Positions 34,732 through 43,921 are shown, counted from the first letter of the stretch. The stretch: DNA of 64,000 bases from JAGVPT01 sp964642725 (GCA_964642725.1 CAZXQG010000015.1:5173-69172), one strand, 5' to 3'. The notes: a model not told the origin generated them from the letters alone. Translations and numbers: made by a program.

Positions 34732-35409
34732 CTAACGCAGCCGGGCTTGGAGCTTCTTATTTCTCAGTTCCCGTAAGGCGTCCGAAGCGATCCATTTTGC
34801 TGTATGCGAATCAATACGCGCAATTTTGATTGCTGATCCAATCGCTTTCTTATTCAAATATATATTTCGTTTTCCGATCTGCCTCAGAGCCCAATTGACG
34901 GCTTTTCTGACAAAATTTCTCTTATCGCTGCATTGTTCTTCGATAAGCGGTAAAAACTTCTCAAAAACGGAATGATCGGCTTTTTTATCGTGAACCGATA
35001 GCGCTGCCATGAGTACGAATCCTGCCCGTTTAACGAACTCTTCTTGGCGTCTGCTCCATTGAATTGCTTTCTTTTCCGCATATTTTGTTTTGTCAAAAAG
35101 AACGCTGCAGCATTGATCACATACGTCCCACGAGTCAAAATCTTTTGCCCATCGTTCCATTTGCCTTTGTGTGACCTCATTTGGATCGTCGATAAAACTC
35201 GCCAACAATCTCGCTTCATGAAACCCGCTATCCCATAACCTCAATGCCAGGCGATGGTTTGTGCCAGTTTTCTTGGCAAATTGTCGCAGAGCAGGAATGG
35301 AAATGCCGTAAGCTCTTTTTGTTTCAATTCCAAACCTGGCCATTCCCGAACGATTTTTTTCGTTGCCGAGGGCTTTCAATTCTTTTAGAATGGTTTGGAC
35401 GTCATTCAT
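34732..35409 (-). CDS. AlkD-like DNA alkylation repair protein (HEAT repeats)
   Basis: From the ATG at 35409 the protein has 225 residues of helical HEAT-like repeats: YGISIPALRQFAKKTG, HEARLLASFIDDP, ERWAKDFDSWDVCDQCCSVLF, then FVKRAGFVLMAALSVHDKK and KRNFVRKAVNWALRQIGKRN. The SWDVCDQ segment and the NWALRQIG helix are the usual signatures of AlkD-type glycosylases, which remove bulky or cationic alkylated bases without base flipping. An upstream ATG 12 codons earlier is possible, but the chosen one starts at the family's usual position. Confidence 0.88.
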   Translation of the reverse strand: MNDVQTILKELKALGNEKNRSGMARFGIETKRAYGISIPALRQFAKKTGTNHRLALRLWDSGFHEARLLASFIDDPNEVTQRQMERWAKDFDSWDVCDQCCSVLFDKTKYAEKKAIQWSRRQEEFVKRAGFVLMAALSVHDKKADHSVFEKFLPLIEEQCSDKRNFVRKAVNWALRQIGKRNIYLNKKAIGSAIKIARIDSHTAKWIASDALRELRNKKLQARLR

Positions 35410-35536
35410 ATTTGAATTCCGCGTTCCGCCTCGCTTGTCATTCACAATAAAGCTGATCTAAACTACCAACTGGAAGATAGAAAGTCAATTGAGGCGCTGA
35501 AAGGGCAATGCTGCTTATCCGCGTTTCGCCGGAGAA

Positions 35537-35579
35537 TAAAAAGAAAAGAGGCAATCCCGTTTGAAGGTATTGCCTCTTT
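35537..35579 (-). terminator. Intrinsic terminator after the SRPBCC gene
   Basis: On the minus strand an 11-bp stem (AAAGAGGCAAT / ATTGCCTCTTT) with a 13-nt loop is followed by TCTTTTTATT. It begins 20 bases after the SRPBCC stop and ends the DinB-SRPBCC transcript. Confidence 0.8.
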
Positions 35580-35599
35580 GTGTAAATCTATGAAGACAA

Positions 35600-36037
35600 C
35601 TACAAAGTGTTCTCTTCTTGAAAATACTTCTTTAAAAGAGTCCAGTAATGTTCCCTCCAACCCTCGGCAAACGAAGATGCCTTGGAAGCAGGAACATCGG
35701 AATGGACCATTGTCAGTTGTGTCCCGCTCCCCTTTTTGGAAAACGCCAGATCGAGTGTCGAAGGAGGATAGCCGTCAATCCAGTCCGTGGTTATCCATTC
35801 CTGAATAATTCGTTTCCCTGGTACAAGTCTCAAATTCTTACCAGAGATATATCCATCCCATGCCGAAATTCTTCCACCAACTTTCGGGTCGCAGGTTGCC
35901 TTTGCTCCCGTGAAAACCGAGTGTTTCCGACCATCGACAAAGGCGTCGTAGACTTCGGCGGGAGAGGCCGGAATAATGACTTTTTGCTTTATCACTTTGG
36001 TTTGACCTAACTGTTTCTTTGAGGCTGAACTCTTCAT
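35600..36037 (-). CDS. SRPBCC / AHSA1-type (START-like) domain protein
   Basis: The 145-residue protein has the AHSA1-type SRPBCC fold: KQKVIIPASPAEVYDAFVDG at the N-terminus, ATCDPKVGGRISAWDGYISG, PGKRIIQEWITTDWIDGYP, and a long C-terminal helix (FAEGWREHYWTLLKKYFQ). Such proteins bind hydrophobic ligands; the ligand here is unknown. It lies 18 bases after a DinB-family gene, a frequent pairing, and a terminator follows, so they form a two-gene operon. Confidence 0.85.
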   Translation of the reverse strand: MKSSASKKQLGQTKVIKQKVIIPASPAEVYDAFVDGRKHSVFTGAKATCDPKVGGRISAWDGYISGKNLRLVPGKRIIQEWITTDWIDGYPPSTLDLAFSKKGSGTQLTMVHSDVPASKASSFAEGWREHYWTLLKKYFQEENTL

Positions 36038-36055
36038 GAGAATTAACTTCTTTTA

Positions 36056-36541
36056 TTACCACCAAGGTTCGTCGGCAGTGGGTCCGTAAATCGATGGGAG
36101 CTTCCCTCCTGCAATCCGAAGATAGATCGAGAACTGTCCGCGATGATGAATATGGTCAAACATTGTGAACCAGAGAAGGTTGTTGGTCGGGACCTCCCCA
36201 ACTTTCTTAGGTCCCACCGGAAACTTTATTTTTCGCTTGAACTGTGCTGGAGTCAATTTTTTCAATTTGCGCATATTCGATTTATGAACTCTTTCATAAA
36301 TCGATATCACTTCCTCGAGAGTTGACGGAGGAGGAGGGCCCGGTGAAAAATCAATTTTACCTTGCATCGCCCCCGTGATGAGTATTTCGTCGGCGCACAT
36401 TATCCAGGCAAGCTCGCGAGCGGTCCGAGATTTTTCGGCGGGCCGCAAATCCAGCTTATCCGTCGGGTATGCTTTGAACACGCGCATCGTCGTCTGGAAT
36501 TCATTATTCCAGGTGTCTATGAGCATTTCTTTTTCAGTCAT
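36056..36541 (-). CDS. DinB-family four-helix protein
   Basis: The 161-residue protein fits the DinB/YfiT-like four-helix bundle: WNNEFQTTMRVFKAYPTDKL, SRTARELAWIMCADEIL, a proline-rich loop, and NNLLWFTMFDHIHHRGQFSIYL. The HxxxH pair of the last helix is present, but the usual first His ligand (often LxGHL) is replaced by ELAW, so metal binding may be weakened or use another residue. A strong Shine-Dalgarno (AAGGAGTTCC) precedes the ATG. Function is unknown; many relatives are thiol-dependent detoxification enzymes. Confidence 0.8.
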   Translation of the reverse strand: MTEKEMLIDTWNNEFQTTMRVFKAYPTDKLDLRPAEKSRTARELAWIMCADEILITGAMQGKIDFSPGPPPPSTLEEVISIYERVHKSNMRKLKKLTPAQFKRKIKFPVGPKKVGEVPTNNLLWFTMFDHIHHRGQFSIYLRIAGGKLPSIYGPTADEPWW

Positions 36542-36707
36542 ATGGAACTCCTTATAACTGTATTATACAACATCGTGGATTAGTCGAAAAGAATTCTTCC
36601 AATAGACATCCGATGGGACAATAAAACGTAATTAAAACTGAAAGAGGGTTGAATCTGAATGCCAGTGTAACAACTCGAGTGTCAACAATAGTTCCTTGAA
36701 GTGGGAA

Positions 36708-37763
36708 TCAATGCCAGCGGCCGGCAATTGTTGTTCCACATTTGAAGCATTTCCCCGAGATAATGTGGTTAGCCCTAACTTGAAAGCCCCGGCGTTCAAC
36801 TAATACTTCCCTGCAGGAAGGACAAAAGGTGTTTTCAGAATCTCCAACTTCCCCGGGCCTATTTCCAGCATACACAAAATGCAGCCCTGCGTTCAAACCG
36901 ATTTCCCGGGCACTAAGCAATGTATCGGAGTCAGTATTCTTGTGATCAGTCATCCGATAATCCTGGTGGAATGCCGTAACGTGCCATGGGATATCGGGGG
37001 AAACCGAAAAGAGGTAGTCTGCAATATCCTTAAGCTCTCCTTCCGAATCGTTGAAATCGGGGACGATCAGCGTTACGACCTCAAGCCAGATTTTTCGGTC
37101 GTGAACCAATTGAATGGTGTCGAGGACATTCCGCAGAACTCCTCCCAACTGGCCGTATGATTTCTGCCTGAATCCCTTCAGATCGATTTTATAAAAATCA
37201 ATGTACGGCTTGATGTAGTCGATCACTTCCCGGGTTCCGTTTCCGTTGGAAACGTACGATGTGTAAAGACCAGACTTTTTCGCGAGAGAAAAGATTTCCT
37301 TTGCCCATTCGCTTGTGATCAGCGGCTCGTTGTAGGTACTCGTGACAACTTTTGCTCCTCGCTGAACGGCCAGCTCCACAAAATCTGCGGGTGTCATCGA
37401 TTCCGGATAAGATTCGGCAAGAGGATCTCGCAACGCCTGCGACGTTATCCAATTTTGACAATAGCTGCAATGGTAATCACATCCAAGCATCCCGAAGCTG
37501 AGTGCTTTGGCTCCCGGAAAGGCATGGAAGAACGGTTTTTTTTCTATTGGGTCAAGTTGGAGAGATCCCACATAACCAGTTGGGACATAAAGCTTGCCGT
37601 CGTGATTGAACCGTACGCGGCAAATCCCCTCCTTGTTCGGTGGAATCTTGCATCGATGGCCGCAGGCAAAACATTTGACCCAATCGCCCAGCATGGTTTC
37701 GTAAAGCTCTCCCACTTTCGTGCGTGCTGCCAGTATATCTCTTAAAACGACCGCGTCACTCAT
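36708..37763 (-). CDS. amrS: AmmeMemoRadiSam-system radical SAM protein
   Basis: The 351-residue protein carries a radical SAM CxxxCxxC motif at C95-C99-C102 (GCDYHCSYCQNW). A Cys-rich N-terminal segment (CFACGHRC, ending at GICRVRFN) precedes it and a C-terminal zinc-ribbon-like tail (CPSCREVLVERRG, CFKCGTTIAGRWH) follows. Together these identify the AmrS branch, part of the Amme-Memo-RadiSam trio of unknown chemistry. No AMMECR1 or MEMO gene is nearby, so the partners are elsewhere or absent. The promoter at 37780-37808 gives a very short leader, with a GGTG before the ATG. Confidence 0.9.
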   Translation of the reverse strand: MSDAVVLRDILAARTKVGELYETMLGDWVKCFACGHRCKIPPNKEGICRVRFNHDGKLYVPTGYVGSLQLDPIEKKPFFHAFPGAKALSFGMLGCDYHCSYCQNWITSQALRDPLAESYPESMTPADFVELAVQRGAKVVTSTYNEPLITSEWAKEIFSLAKKSGLYTSYVSNGNGTREVIDYIKPYIDFYKIDLKGFRQKSYGQLGGVLRNVLDTIQLVHDRKIWLEVVTLIVPDFNDSEGELKDIADYLFSVSPDIPWHVTAFHQDYRMTDHKNTDSDTLLSAREIGLNAGLHFVYAGNRPGEVGDSENTFCPSCREVLVERRGFQVRANHIISGKCFKCGTTIAGRWH

Positions 37764-38126
37764 AATTCACCTGAGTGCAAATATAATGGAGTACGGGCGT
37801 GTTTGCAAGCCTTCCATTTTCCCAAAATCTCATTGCAAAAAAGAGAAAAATACCTTATGTTTGTTCACTTAAATTTCAACCCATGATAAAGCCAGATGAA
37901 TTTTGACAGCGGTATCTGCATTCTGAGTTAGAATGGGGATACTCTTATTCAGCATAAGCACCCTGTTTTTTCAGCGTCAAAAGATCACGCCTGGGCCGAT
38001 GTTAGATTCATTTTTCTGCAATGCGCCAGGACGCATTTTTCGTTCTATAATTCCGAAGAGTAGATAATTACGAAATCTCAAATGGCGGGAAATTTTTTCC
38101 TGGATGCAGCGATACTGTAAACCGAC
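37764..38126. other. Divergent intergenic region between amrS and the APC permease
   Basis: No gene is visible in these 363 bases. The left end holds the amrS promoter. The right part should hold the permease promoter, but I do not see a convincing one, and the ATG of the permease lacks a strong Shine-Dalgarno. Confidence 0.55.
37780..37808 (-). promoter_or_regulatory. amrS promoter
   Basis: On the minus strand TTGCAA (37808-37803) and TATATT (37785-37780) are separated by exactly 17 bp. The expected start is about ten bases upstream of the amrS ATG, leaving a very short leader. Confidence 0.6.
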
Positions 38127-39647
38127 ATGAAAATGACATCAGCCGGGCACCATGAATTCAAACGGGCGCTCAATCTTCTCGATTCAACGACGATTGTTGT
38201 CGGATCGATGATTGGTTCAGGCATTTTCATCGTCTCATCCGACATAGCACGCACTGTCGGCAGCTCCGGCTGGCTTCTCGTTGCGTGGATCCTTACAGGA
38301 GCCATCACGCTCATCGCGGCATTAAGTTATGGCGAACTTGCCGCCATGATGCCCCATGCCGGCGGGCAGTACGTCTATTTGCGCGAATCATACGGCTCCC
38401 TCGTCGGATTTCTGTACGGTTGGACTTTATTTCTTGTCATTCAAAGCGGTACTATTGCGGCTGTCGCAATCGCGTTTTCAAAGTTTACGGGCGTTTTCTT
38501 CCCCGGGATTTCTTCCGCGAATTGGATTCTAAAGCTCGGAACATTCGGCCCCTACACAATGCCGTTTGGTTCGATGGGCCCATACAACGTCGGCTTACAC
38601 ACTCAAAACTTATTTGCGATCTTCTCCATTGGGCTACTTACCTGGGTCAACTCAAAAGGAATTCAGGAAGGAAAAATTGTTCAGAATTTTTTCACCTTCA
38701 CAAAGACCGCTGCTCTTCTTGGATTGATTGTCCTTGGATTTATTATCGGAAGAAATGCCGATGCAATCAGCGCGAATCTTTCAAACTTTTGGATTGCGGC
38801 ATCTTCTCAGACGCAGAACGGACAGCTGTCTGTCCGTCCGCTTGTTGGGTTGGCTCTTTTTAGCACGCTGGGGGCTGCGATGGTGGGTTCCCTGTTTTCC
38901 TCCGACGCATGGAACAACATAACTTTCACTGCTGGAGAAGTAATCAATCCCAAAAGAAATGTTCCGCTTAGTCTTGCACTCGGAACAGGGATTGTCACTG
39001 TGCTGTATATCCTGGCAAACATTGTCTATCTGACCGTGTTGCCCCTTCAAGGTTCGCCGAATGGCGCTACGGTGGCCGAACGCGGAATACAGTTTGCCGC
39101 ATCGGACAGAGTTGGAACAGCTGCCGCCCAGGTGATTTTCGGAAGCAGCGGCGCGCTCGTCATGGCTGCCTTTATCATGGTCTCAACGTTCGGATGCAAC
39201 AACGGCCTTATTCTCGCCGGAGCGCGAGTCTACTATGCCATGGCGAAAGACAGACTTTTCTTCAAGAATGTGGGAGAATTAAACCTCCATAGTGTGCCGT
39301 CAAAAGGCCTTGTTACGCAGGGGATCTGGGCGAGCGTTCTTTGTCTTTCAGGAACATACAGCGATTTGCTCGATTATGTCGTTTTCGCGGTACTAATATT
39401 CTATGTTCTCACAATTTCAGGAATATTCATTCTCAGAAAGAAGATGCCGAACGCTGAACGGCCATACAAGGCGTTTGGGTATCCGGCCATTCCGTCACTA
39501 TATATAGTCGTTGCAAGCCTGATTTGCATTGATTTGCTCTTTGTCAGGCCTAACTTTACGTGGCCCGGCCTCATTATTGTGCTGGTGGGGATCCCGGTAT
39601 ACTATTTGTGGAATATTTCGCGGAAAAATCTTGATCCATCAACATAA
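38127..39647 (+). CDS. APC-family amino acid permease (LAT-like)
   Basis: The 506-residue protein has about 12-13 membrane helices. The first broken helix holds the substrate motif VVGSMIGSGIFIVSSDIAR, followed by YGELAAMMPHAGGQYVYLRE and WNNITFTAGEVINPKRNVP, all typical of LAT/YhdG-like amino acid-polyamine-organocation transporters. The substrate cannot be named from sequence. The H+-pyrophosphatase gene begins 61 bases downstream on the same strand, and the two may share a transcript. Confidence 0.92.
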   Translation: MKMTSAGHHEFKRALNLLDSTTIVVGSMIGSGIFIVSSDIARTVGSSGWLLVAWILTGAITLIAALSYGELAAMMPHAGGQYVYLRESYGSLVGFLYGWTLFLVIQSGTIAAVAIAFSKFTGVFFPGISSANWILKLGTFGPYTMPFGSMGPYNVGLHTQNLFAIFSIGLLTWVNSKGIQEGKIVQNFFTFTKTAALLGLIVLGFIIGRNADAISANLSNFWIAASSQTQNGQLSVRPLVGLALFSTLGAAMVGSLFSSDAWNNITFTAGEVINPKRNVPLSLALGTGIVTVLYILANIVYLTVLPLQGSPNGATVAERGIQFAASDRVGTAAAQVIFGSSGALVMAAFIMVSTFGCNNGLILAGARVYYAMAKDRLFFKNVGELNLHSVPSKGLVTQGIWASVLCLSGTYSDLLDYVVFAVLIFYVLTISGIFILRKKMPNAERPYKAFGYPAIPSLYIVVASLICIDLLFVRPNFTWPGLIIVLVGIPVYYLWNISRKNLDPST

Positions 39648-39708
39648 CGATACACCATCAACAGGGACTCAATATCCTCGCAACTAAAGAAAGGAACTTA
39701 TCAGAAGC

Positions 39709-41877
39709 ATGGAACTTACTTTAATCTTCGGAATAAGCATTCTCGGACTTTTATTTGCACTGTATCTCGTACGCAACGTGTTGAAACGCGACACGGGTAA
39801 CGAGAAAATGCAAGAAATCTCCAATGCTATAAAGACCGGCGCGGAGGCTTTTCTACGGCGCCAGAACAGGACCATCGCCTATCTTGCCGTGGCTCTGGCA
39901 GCGCTCATTTACATCCTCTATGCATTTGTTCGGGCCCATAATGAACACGACCCGGCGACTACATCGAACCTCGCCTTATGGACAACGCTCTCTTTTGTGT
40001 TAGGCGCGGCATGCTCCGTGGCAGCCGGATACATGGGAATGTGGGTTGCGATTCGGTCGAATATTCGGACAGCATCCGGAGCAACGAAAAGCATGAACAA
40101 TGCGCTGCAGACAGCATTGCGAGGCGGCGCTGTCTCCGGCTTTTTTGTCGTGTGCATGAGTTTACTTGGCGTCGCGGGGCTCTTCAGTATTGTAAAATAT
40201 CTTGATATAACGAGCGATGTGTCGCACATTCCGTTAATGATTGTCGGCTACGGATTCGGCGCGAGCTTCGTTGCTTTATTCGCCCAACTCGGCGGCGGAA
40301 TCTACACGAAAGCAGCCGACGTCGGTGCAGACCTGGTTGGAAAAGTCGAAGCTGGAATTCCGGAAGACGATCCACGCAACCCGGCAGTGATCGCCGACCT
40401 CGTTGGCGACAATGTGGGCGATTGCGCCGGCCGCGGTGCTGACCTCTTTGAATCGACGGCGGCAGAGAACATCGGAGCGATGATTTTGGCGGCAGGATTG
40501 TACAATTCAAATACTGCAGTGTTTCAAGCCCAGGGCTTGTCGCTGCTCGGCGTCCTTCTTTTCCCCCTTGTTGCCCGAGCATTTGGTATCATCGCTTCTG
40601 CCATCGGCATTATGACCGTAAAGACGAATGAAAAAGAAGACCCGATGAACGCACTCAACCGCGGTTATTATCTTGCTGCGGGACTTGCCATGGTAGGATT
40701 TTACATCGCCTCACGATGGCTCCTCGGACCAGATTACTACTTCAATTTCTTCTTGTGCGGCGTCGTTGGCGTTTTAACATCGGTCGCGTTCGTTTTCATT
40801 ACTCAATATTATACGGACTCGCGTTACCGTCCAGTGCTCTCTATAGCAGAAGCATCACAAACCGGACCGGCGACAAACATCATTGCCGGTATTGCGGTAG
40901 GAATGGAATCAACGGGGTATCCAATTTTTGTTATTGGAATAGCAATCATCAGCGCATACCTTCTTGGTGAGCACTCAGGATTGGAACACGCAGGACTTTT
41001 TGGAACTGCGGTCGCGACAATGGGTATGCTCGGAACAGCAGCATACATTCTCGCGATGGATACTTTCGGACCGATCACAGACAATGCCGGCGGGATCGTT
41101 GAAATGAGCCAGCAGCCGAAGGAAGTCCGCGATAAGACTGACCGGCTCGATTCAGTAGGCAACACAACAAAAGCGTTGACTAAAGGATACGCTGTCGGTT
41201 CAGCAGCTCTTGCGGCATTCCTTCTTTTTGGCGCTTATATTGACGAAGTACGAAATTACATGCCTTCGTTCCAGGGAGTGATCAACCTCGACAAACCGGA
41301 AGTGTTTGTCGGAGCGATGCTCGGAGCAGTGCTGGTGTTTCTTTTTTCTTCGCTTGCAATCAAAGCGGTAGGAAAAGCGGCGTACGCCATCATCAACAAT
41401 GTTCGGGAACAATTTAAGAACGACCCGGGCATCATGCTCGGCACTTCGAAACCCGATTACGGTCAGTGCGTCGACATTGCAACGAAAGCCGCTTTGCAGA
41501 AAATGGTTCTGCCGGGATTGCTTATTGTCGGAATGACAGTTGGCGTCGGACTTGTTTTCAAATGGCTCTACTATGCCGGCGGCCAAGCGGTTGGCGCGGC
41601 GAGCGGTGCGGAAGTCATCGGCGGATTCCTCATGGTCGGCACGATCACCGGCATCCTTATGGCTCTCTTCCTGAACAACGGCGGCGGCGCATGGGATAAT
41701 GCAAAGAAATATATTGAGACTGGCGCCTTAGGCGGCAAGAAATCAGAGCCGCACAAAGCATCCGTTGTCGGAGATACGGTCGGCGATCCTTTTAAAGACA
41801 CCGCAGGTCCTTCACTGCATGTGTTGATAAAATTGCTCTCGACACTTACGCTTGTGTTAGCTCCGCTGTTTATTTAA
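39709..41877 (+). CDS. hppA: Membrane H+-translocating pyrophosphatase, K+-independent type
   Basis: The 722-residue integral membrane enzyme couples PPi hydrolysis to ion pumping. The PPi-binding segments are intact: EAGIPEDDPRNPAVIADLVG plus GDNVGDCAGRGADLFEST (about residues 214-248), DTFGPITDNAGGI, and the C-terminal GDTVGDPFKDTAGPSLHVLI. The residues that separate the two classes read GNTTKALT with K488 and T491. Lysine and threonine there mark K+-independent enzymes, which are H+ pumps, whereas K+-dependent and Na+-pumping forms have alanines. It probably recovers energy from biosynthetic PPi. A long-stem terminator follows. Confidence 0.96.
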   Translation: MELTLIFGISILGLLFALYLVRNVLKRDTGNEKMQEISNAIKTGAEAFLRRQNRTIAYLAVALAALIYILYAFVRAHNEHDPATTSNLALWTTLSFVLGAACSVAAGYMGMWVAIRSNIRTASGATKSMNNALQTALRGGAVSGFFVVCMSLLGVAGLFSIVKYLDITSDVSHIPLMIVGYGFGASFVALFAQLGGGIYTKAADVGADLVGKVEAGIPEDDPRNPAVIADLVGDNVGDCAGRGADLFESTAAENIGAMILAAGLYNSNTAVFQAQGLSLLGVLLFPLVARAFGIIASAIGIMTVKTNEKEDPMNALNRGYYLAAGLAMVGFYIASRWLLGPDYYFNFFLCGVVGVLTSVAFVFITQYYTDSRYRPVLSIAEASQTGPATNIIAGIAVGMESTGYPIFVIGIAIISAYLLGEHSGLEHAGLFGTAVATMGMLGTAAYILAMDTFGPITDNAGGIVEMSQQPKEVRDKTDRLDSVGNTTKALTKGYAVGSAALAAFLLFGAYIDEVRNYMPSFQGVINLDKPEVFVGAMLGAVLVFLFSSLAIKAVGKAAYAIINNVREQFKNDPGIMLGTSKPDYGQCVDIATKAALQKMVLPGLLIVGMTVGVGLVFKWLYYAGGQAVGAASGAEVIGGFLMVGTITGILMALFLNNGGGAWDNAKKYIETGALGGKKSEPHKASVVGDTVGDPFKDTAGPSLHVLIKLLSTLTLVLAPLFI

Positions 41878-41890
41878 AAGGAAGAATACA

Positions 41891-41977
41891 GGATTCAGGA
41901 TACAGAATACAGAATGTTTCGCAGGAACTTGCCGTTTTCAAATCATTCTGAATTCTGTATTCTGAATTCTTTTTTTT
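41891..41977 (+). terminator. Long-stem intrinsic terminator after hppA
   Basis: Two 26-nt arms (41891-41916 and 41944-41969), complementary at 23 of 26 positions, enclose a 27-nt loop and are followed directly by eight T residues. Each arm is itself made of short direct repeats (ATACAGA units). Confidence 0.75.
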
Positions 41978-41995
41978 GGATTGGGAAAAAGTCTT

Positions 41996-42023
41996 TTGAA
42001 AGAACGAGGATTTTTAATATATT
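41996..42023 (+). promoter_or_regulatory. Candidate tRNA-Phe promoter
   Basis: TTGAAA (41996-42001) and TATATT (42018-42023) are 16 bp apart. Transcription would start near 42030, giving an 85-nt leader before tRNA-Phe that includes a hairpin at 42079-42105. Confidence 0.45.
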
Positions 42024-42078
42024 GATTGTGTTGCTTTTCGGATTCCGCCAAAATAACGGCGGGATCCTGAGAATTTCA

Positions 42079-42105
42079 TGAAGTTAGCTACACTCGCTAA
42101 CTTCA
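42079..42105 (+). promoter_or_regulatory. Hairpin just upstream of tRNA-Phe
   Basis: A perfect 10-bp inverted repeat (TGAAGTTAGC / GCTAACTTCA) with a 7-nt loop ends nine bases before the tRNA. It has no U-tract and could guide 5' processing of the precursor. Confidence 0.5.
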
Positions 42106-42114
42106 GAGATTTTC

Positions 42115-42187
42115 GGACAGGTAGCTCAGTCGGTAGAGCAACGGCCTGAAAAGCCGTGTGTCGCCAGTTCGATTCTGGCCCTGTCCA
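42115..42187 (+). tRNA. tRNA-Phe (GAA anticodon)
   Basis: A 73-nt tRNA with acceptor GGACAGG/CCTGTCC, D arm TAGCTCAGTCGGTAGAGC, anticodon stem ACGGC/GCCGT with loop CTGAAAA (GAA), T arm GCCAGTTCGATTCTGGC and discriminator A. CCA is not encoded. A terminator follows at once. Confidence 0.96.
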
Positions 42188-42188
42188 C

Positions 42189-42225
42189 AAAGGAAATGCC
42201 GGCTGCGAGGCTGGCATTTCCTTTT
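42189..42225 (+). terminator. Intrinsic terminator after tRNA-Phe
   Basis: A 12-bp stem (AAAGGAAATGCC / GGCATTTCCTTT) with a 12-nt loop ends in TTTT. It begins two bases after the tRNA. Confidence 0.85.
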
Positions 42226-42358
42226 CACGGGAACTTCCGGATACTCAAAGATCGCCCGCATGGCAAACCTGCGCTATCATTAAAAAAGCGCGACAGGAAC
42301 ACTCGCCGCTTAACCCAATGTATAAACCCAAAAGTGCGATTTGATGACAAACAATGTT

Positions 42359-42790
42359 TCAGCTGTCTCCAAACAGTGAAATAATCATTCCCGCCAGAAT
42401 AGCCATCGCAGCATAAAGGGATCCTTTCCAAGGCGTTCTTGCTTTTGTCTTCTTGAAAAGAATGTAGTTGTTAAGGAAAAGGCCAGTGCAATATAGTAAC
42501 GCTATGCCGGGGATTAAAAATTTATAGAATATATTTGGATTGAAATAATTAACGATTGGACCGGCAATCAACAAAATAGATATACTTAAGAAACCGAGGC
42601 CGCCGAGACGCATCAAAGATGTGATTACTAGTTTAAGCGGACCTTCAAGTTCATCCCATTGTTTACCAGAGGCTTTTTCATGGAAAGGCAAAAACTTTTC
42701 AGAGAATAGACTTTTATACGCCATCGCTAAAGAGATCACACCTATTAAGAAATAGAGGACCAAAGACACCGCGCTAAACATTTCTTTCAT
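42359..42790 (-). CDS. Hypothetical four-helix membrane protein
   Basis: The 143-residue protein has about four hydrophobic helices: residues 4-24 (MFSAVSLVLYFLIGVISLAM), 56-82 (SLMRLGGLGFLSISILLIAG), 88-108 (YKFLIPGIALLYCTGLFLN) and 121-140. A polar loop (FHEKASGKQWDELEGP) lies between the first two. I do not recognise the family. It lies alone on the minus strand between the tRNA-Phe terminator and the esterase gene, with no strong operon partner. Confidence 0.65.
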   Translation of the reverse strand: MKEMFSAVSLVLYFLIGVISLAMAYKSLFSEKFLPFHEKASGKQWDELEGPLKLVITSLMRLGGLGFLSISILLIAGPIVNYFNPNIFYKFLIPGIALLYCTGLFLNNYILFKKTKARTPWKGSLYAAMAILAGMIISLFGDS

Positions 42791-42904
42791 TTGAAACCAC
42801 CTTGGAAAGACCTAAGAATGTTGGACTTCGCCAACTATTGTGCTGGTCGTTGACCAGATTGTATGACCTACCAGTGAATTTCCATTATTGATCGGTCTTT
42901 CTTG

Positions 42905-43867
42905 CTATTTCATCCAGCCATTGTCCTTCATCCAACTCAACAGGGGCTGCATCCACTTTTCCGGCGGAACACTGGCTGCAAATCCATGTCCCCCCTTTGG
43001 AATTATTATGAGTTCTGCCGGCACATCGCTGCGGCGAAGTGCCTTAAAGAATCCGATGCTGTTCTCCGGATCTACCGTCTGATCGTCTTCCGCATGGATC
43101 AAGAAAGTCGGCGGGGTTTTGCCGGAAACGTGCTTTTCATTTGAAAAGAGTTCCACAAGCGAATCGGGGGGATGTTCTCCAAGAAGAAAAGTTCTGGAAC
43201 CCATATGAGCCAGTGTATTTGTCATGCTTATGACAGGATACACCAATATCATGAAATCTGGACGCAGGCTGATGTTTTCCTCGTACTGAATAAACGCCAT
43301 GTCAAAGTGTGTACCGGCCGTGGATGCAAGATGACCGCCGGCGGAAAATCCCATGACCCCTATCTTGTTGGATTCAATCTTCCAAAATCGAGCGCCTTCT
43401 CGCACTACTTTTATCGCCTGCTGTGCATCCTGCAACGGACCGATAGTTTTATCGACCATCGTCGTGCTGCTGGGGAGCCGGTATCTGACCACAAAAGCAG
43501 CGACGCCATGGTTCACAAGCGCTTCGGCAATCCGGGTCCCTTCTATCTCATAAGCCTCGACGACATAACCTCCGCCGGGAAAAATTATGACCGCCGATCG
43601 AACCGATTTACTGGTGTCCGGAAGGTACACCATCATTGATGGGATATTTACGTTTCTCACGAATTTGATTCCATCACCTTCACCCAATATTTCATCGGAC
43701 TTGACACCGGTCGAATTCGGCACCTTGCCAGCGTAAAGCGGGACAACCTCCTGACTGAAGGATTGATCATACACGTAAACGAAACACACACTGAGCGCAA
43801 ACAAAGCCGCCGCGATATTTTTCAACTTGACCGCCTTTCTTTTCTTATTCTTCTCCGGATTTGACAA
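42905..43867 (-). CDS. Exported alpha/beta-hydrolase, acetyl esterase (BD-FAE/xylanase-associated type)
   Basis: The 320-residue protein has a basic N-terminus and one membrane segment (about residues 17-36; uncleaved anchor or signal peptide). It then shows the alpha/beta-hydrolase fold: oxyanion loop FPGGGY, nucleophile elbow G-F-S175-A-G-G, acid DDQTVDP and terminal His in GGHGF. Relatives act as acetyl-xylan or feruloyl-type esterases. The neighbour upstream is a SASA-type acetylesterase on the same strand, so removal of acyl groups from polysaccharide is a reasonable role. Substrate specificity is inferred from context. Confidence 0.82.
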   Translation of the reverse strand: MSNPEKNKKRKAVKLKNIAAALFALSVCFVYVYDQSFSQEVVPLYAGKVPNSTGVKSDEILGEGDGIKFVRNVNIPSMMVYLPDTSKSVRSAVIIFPGGGYVVEAYEIEGTRIAEALVNHGVAAFVVRYRLPSSTTMVDKTIGPLQDAQQAIKVVREGARFWKIESNKIGVMGFSAGGHLASTAGTHFDMAFIQYEENISLRPDFMILVYPVISMTNTLAHMGSRTFLLGEHPPDSLVELFSNEKHVSGKTPPTFLIHAEDDQTVDPENSIGFFKALRRSDVPAELIIIPKGGHGFAASVPPEKWMQPLLSWMKDNGWMK

Positions 43868-43921
43868 CCTCGGATGATATCGTCATTGATTCTCCCTAAG
43901 GGATGTTATTGGCATTCACTC

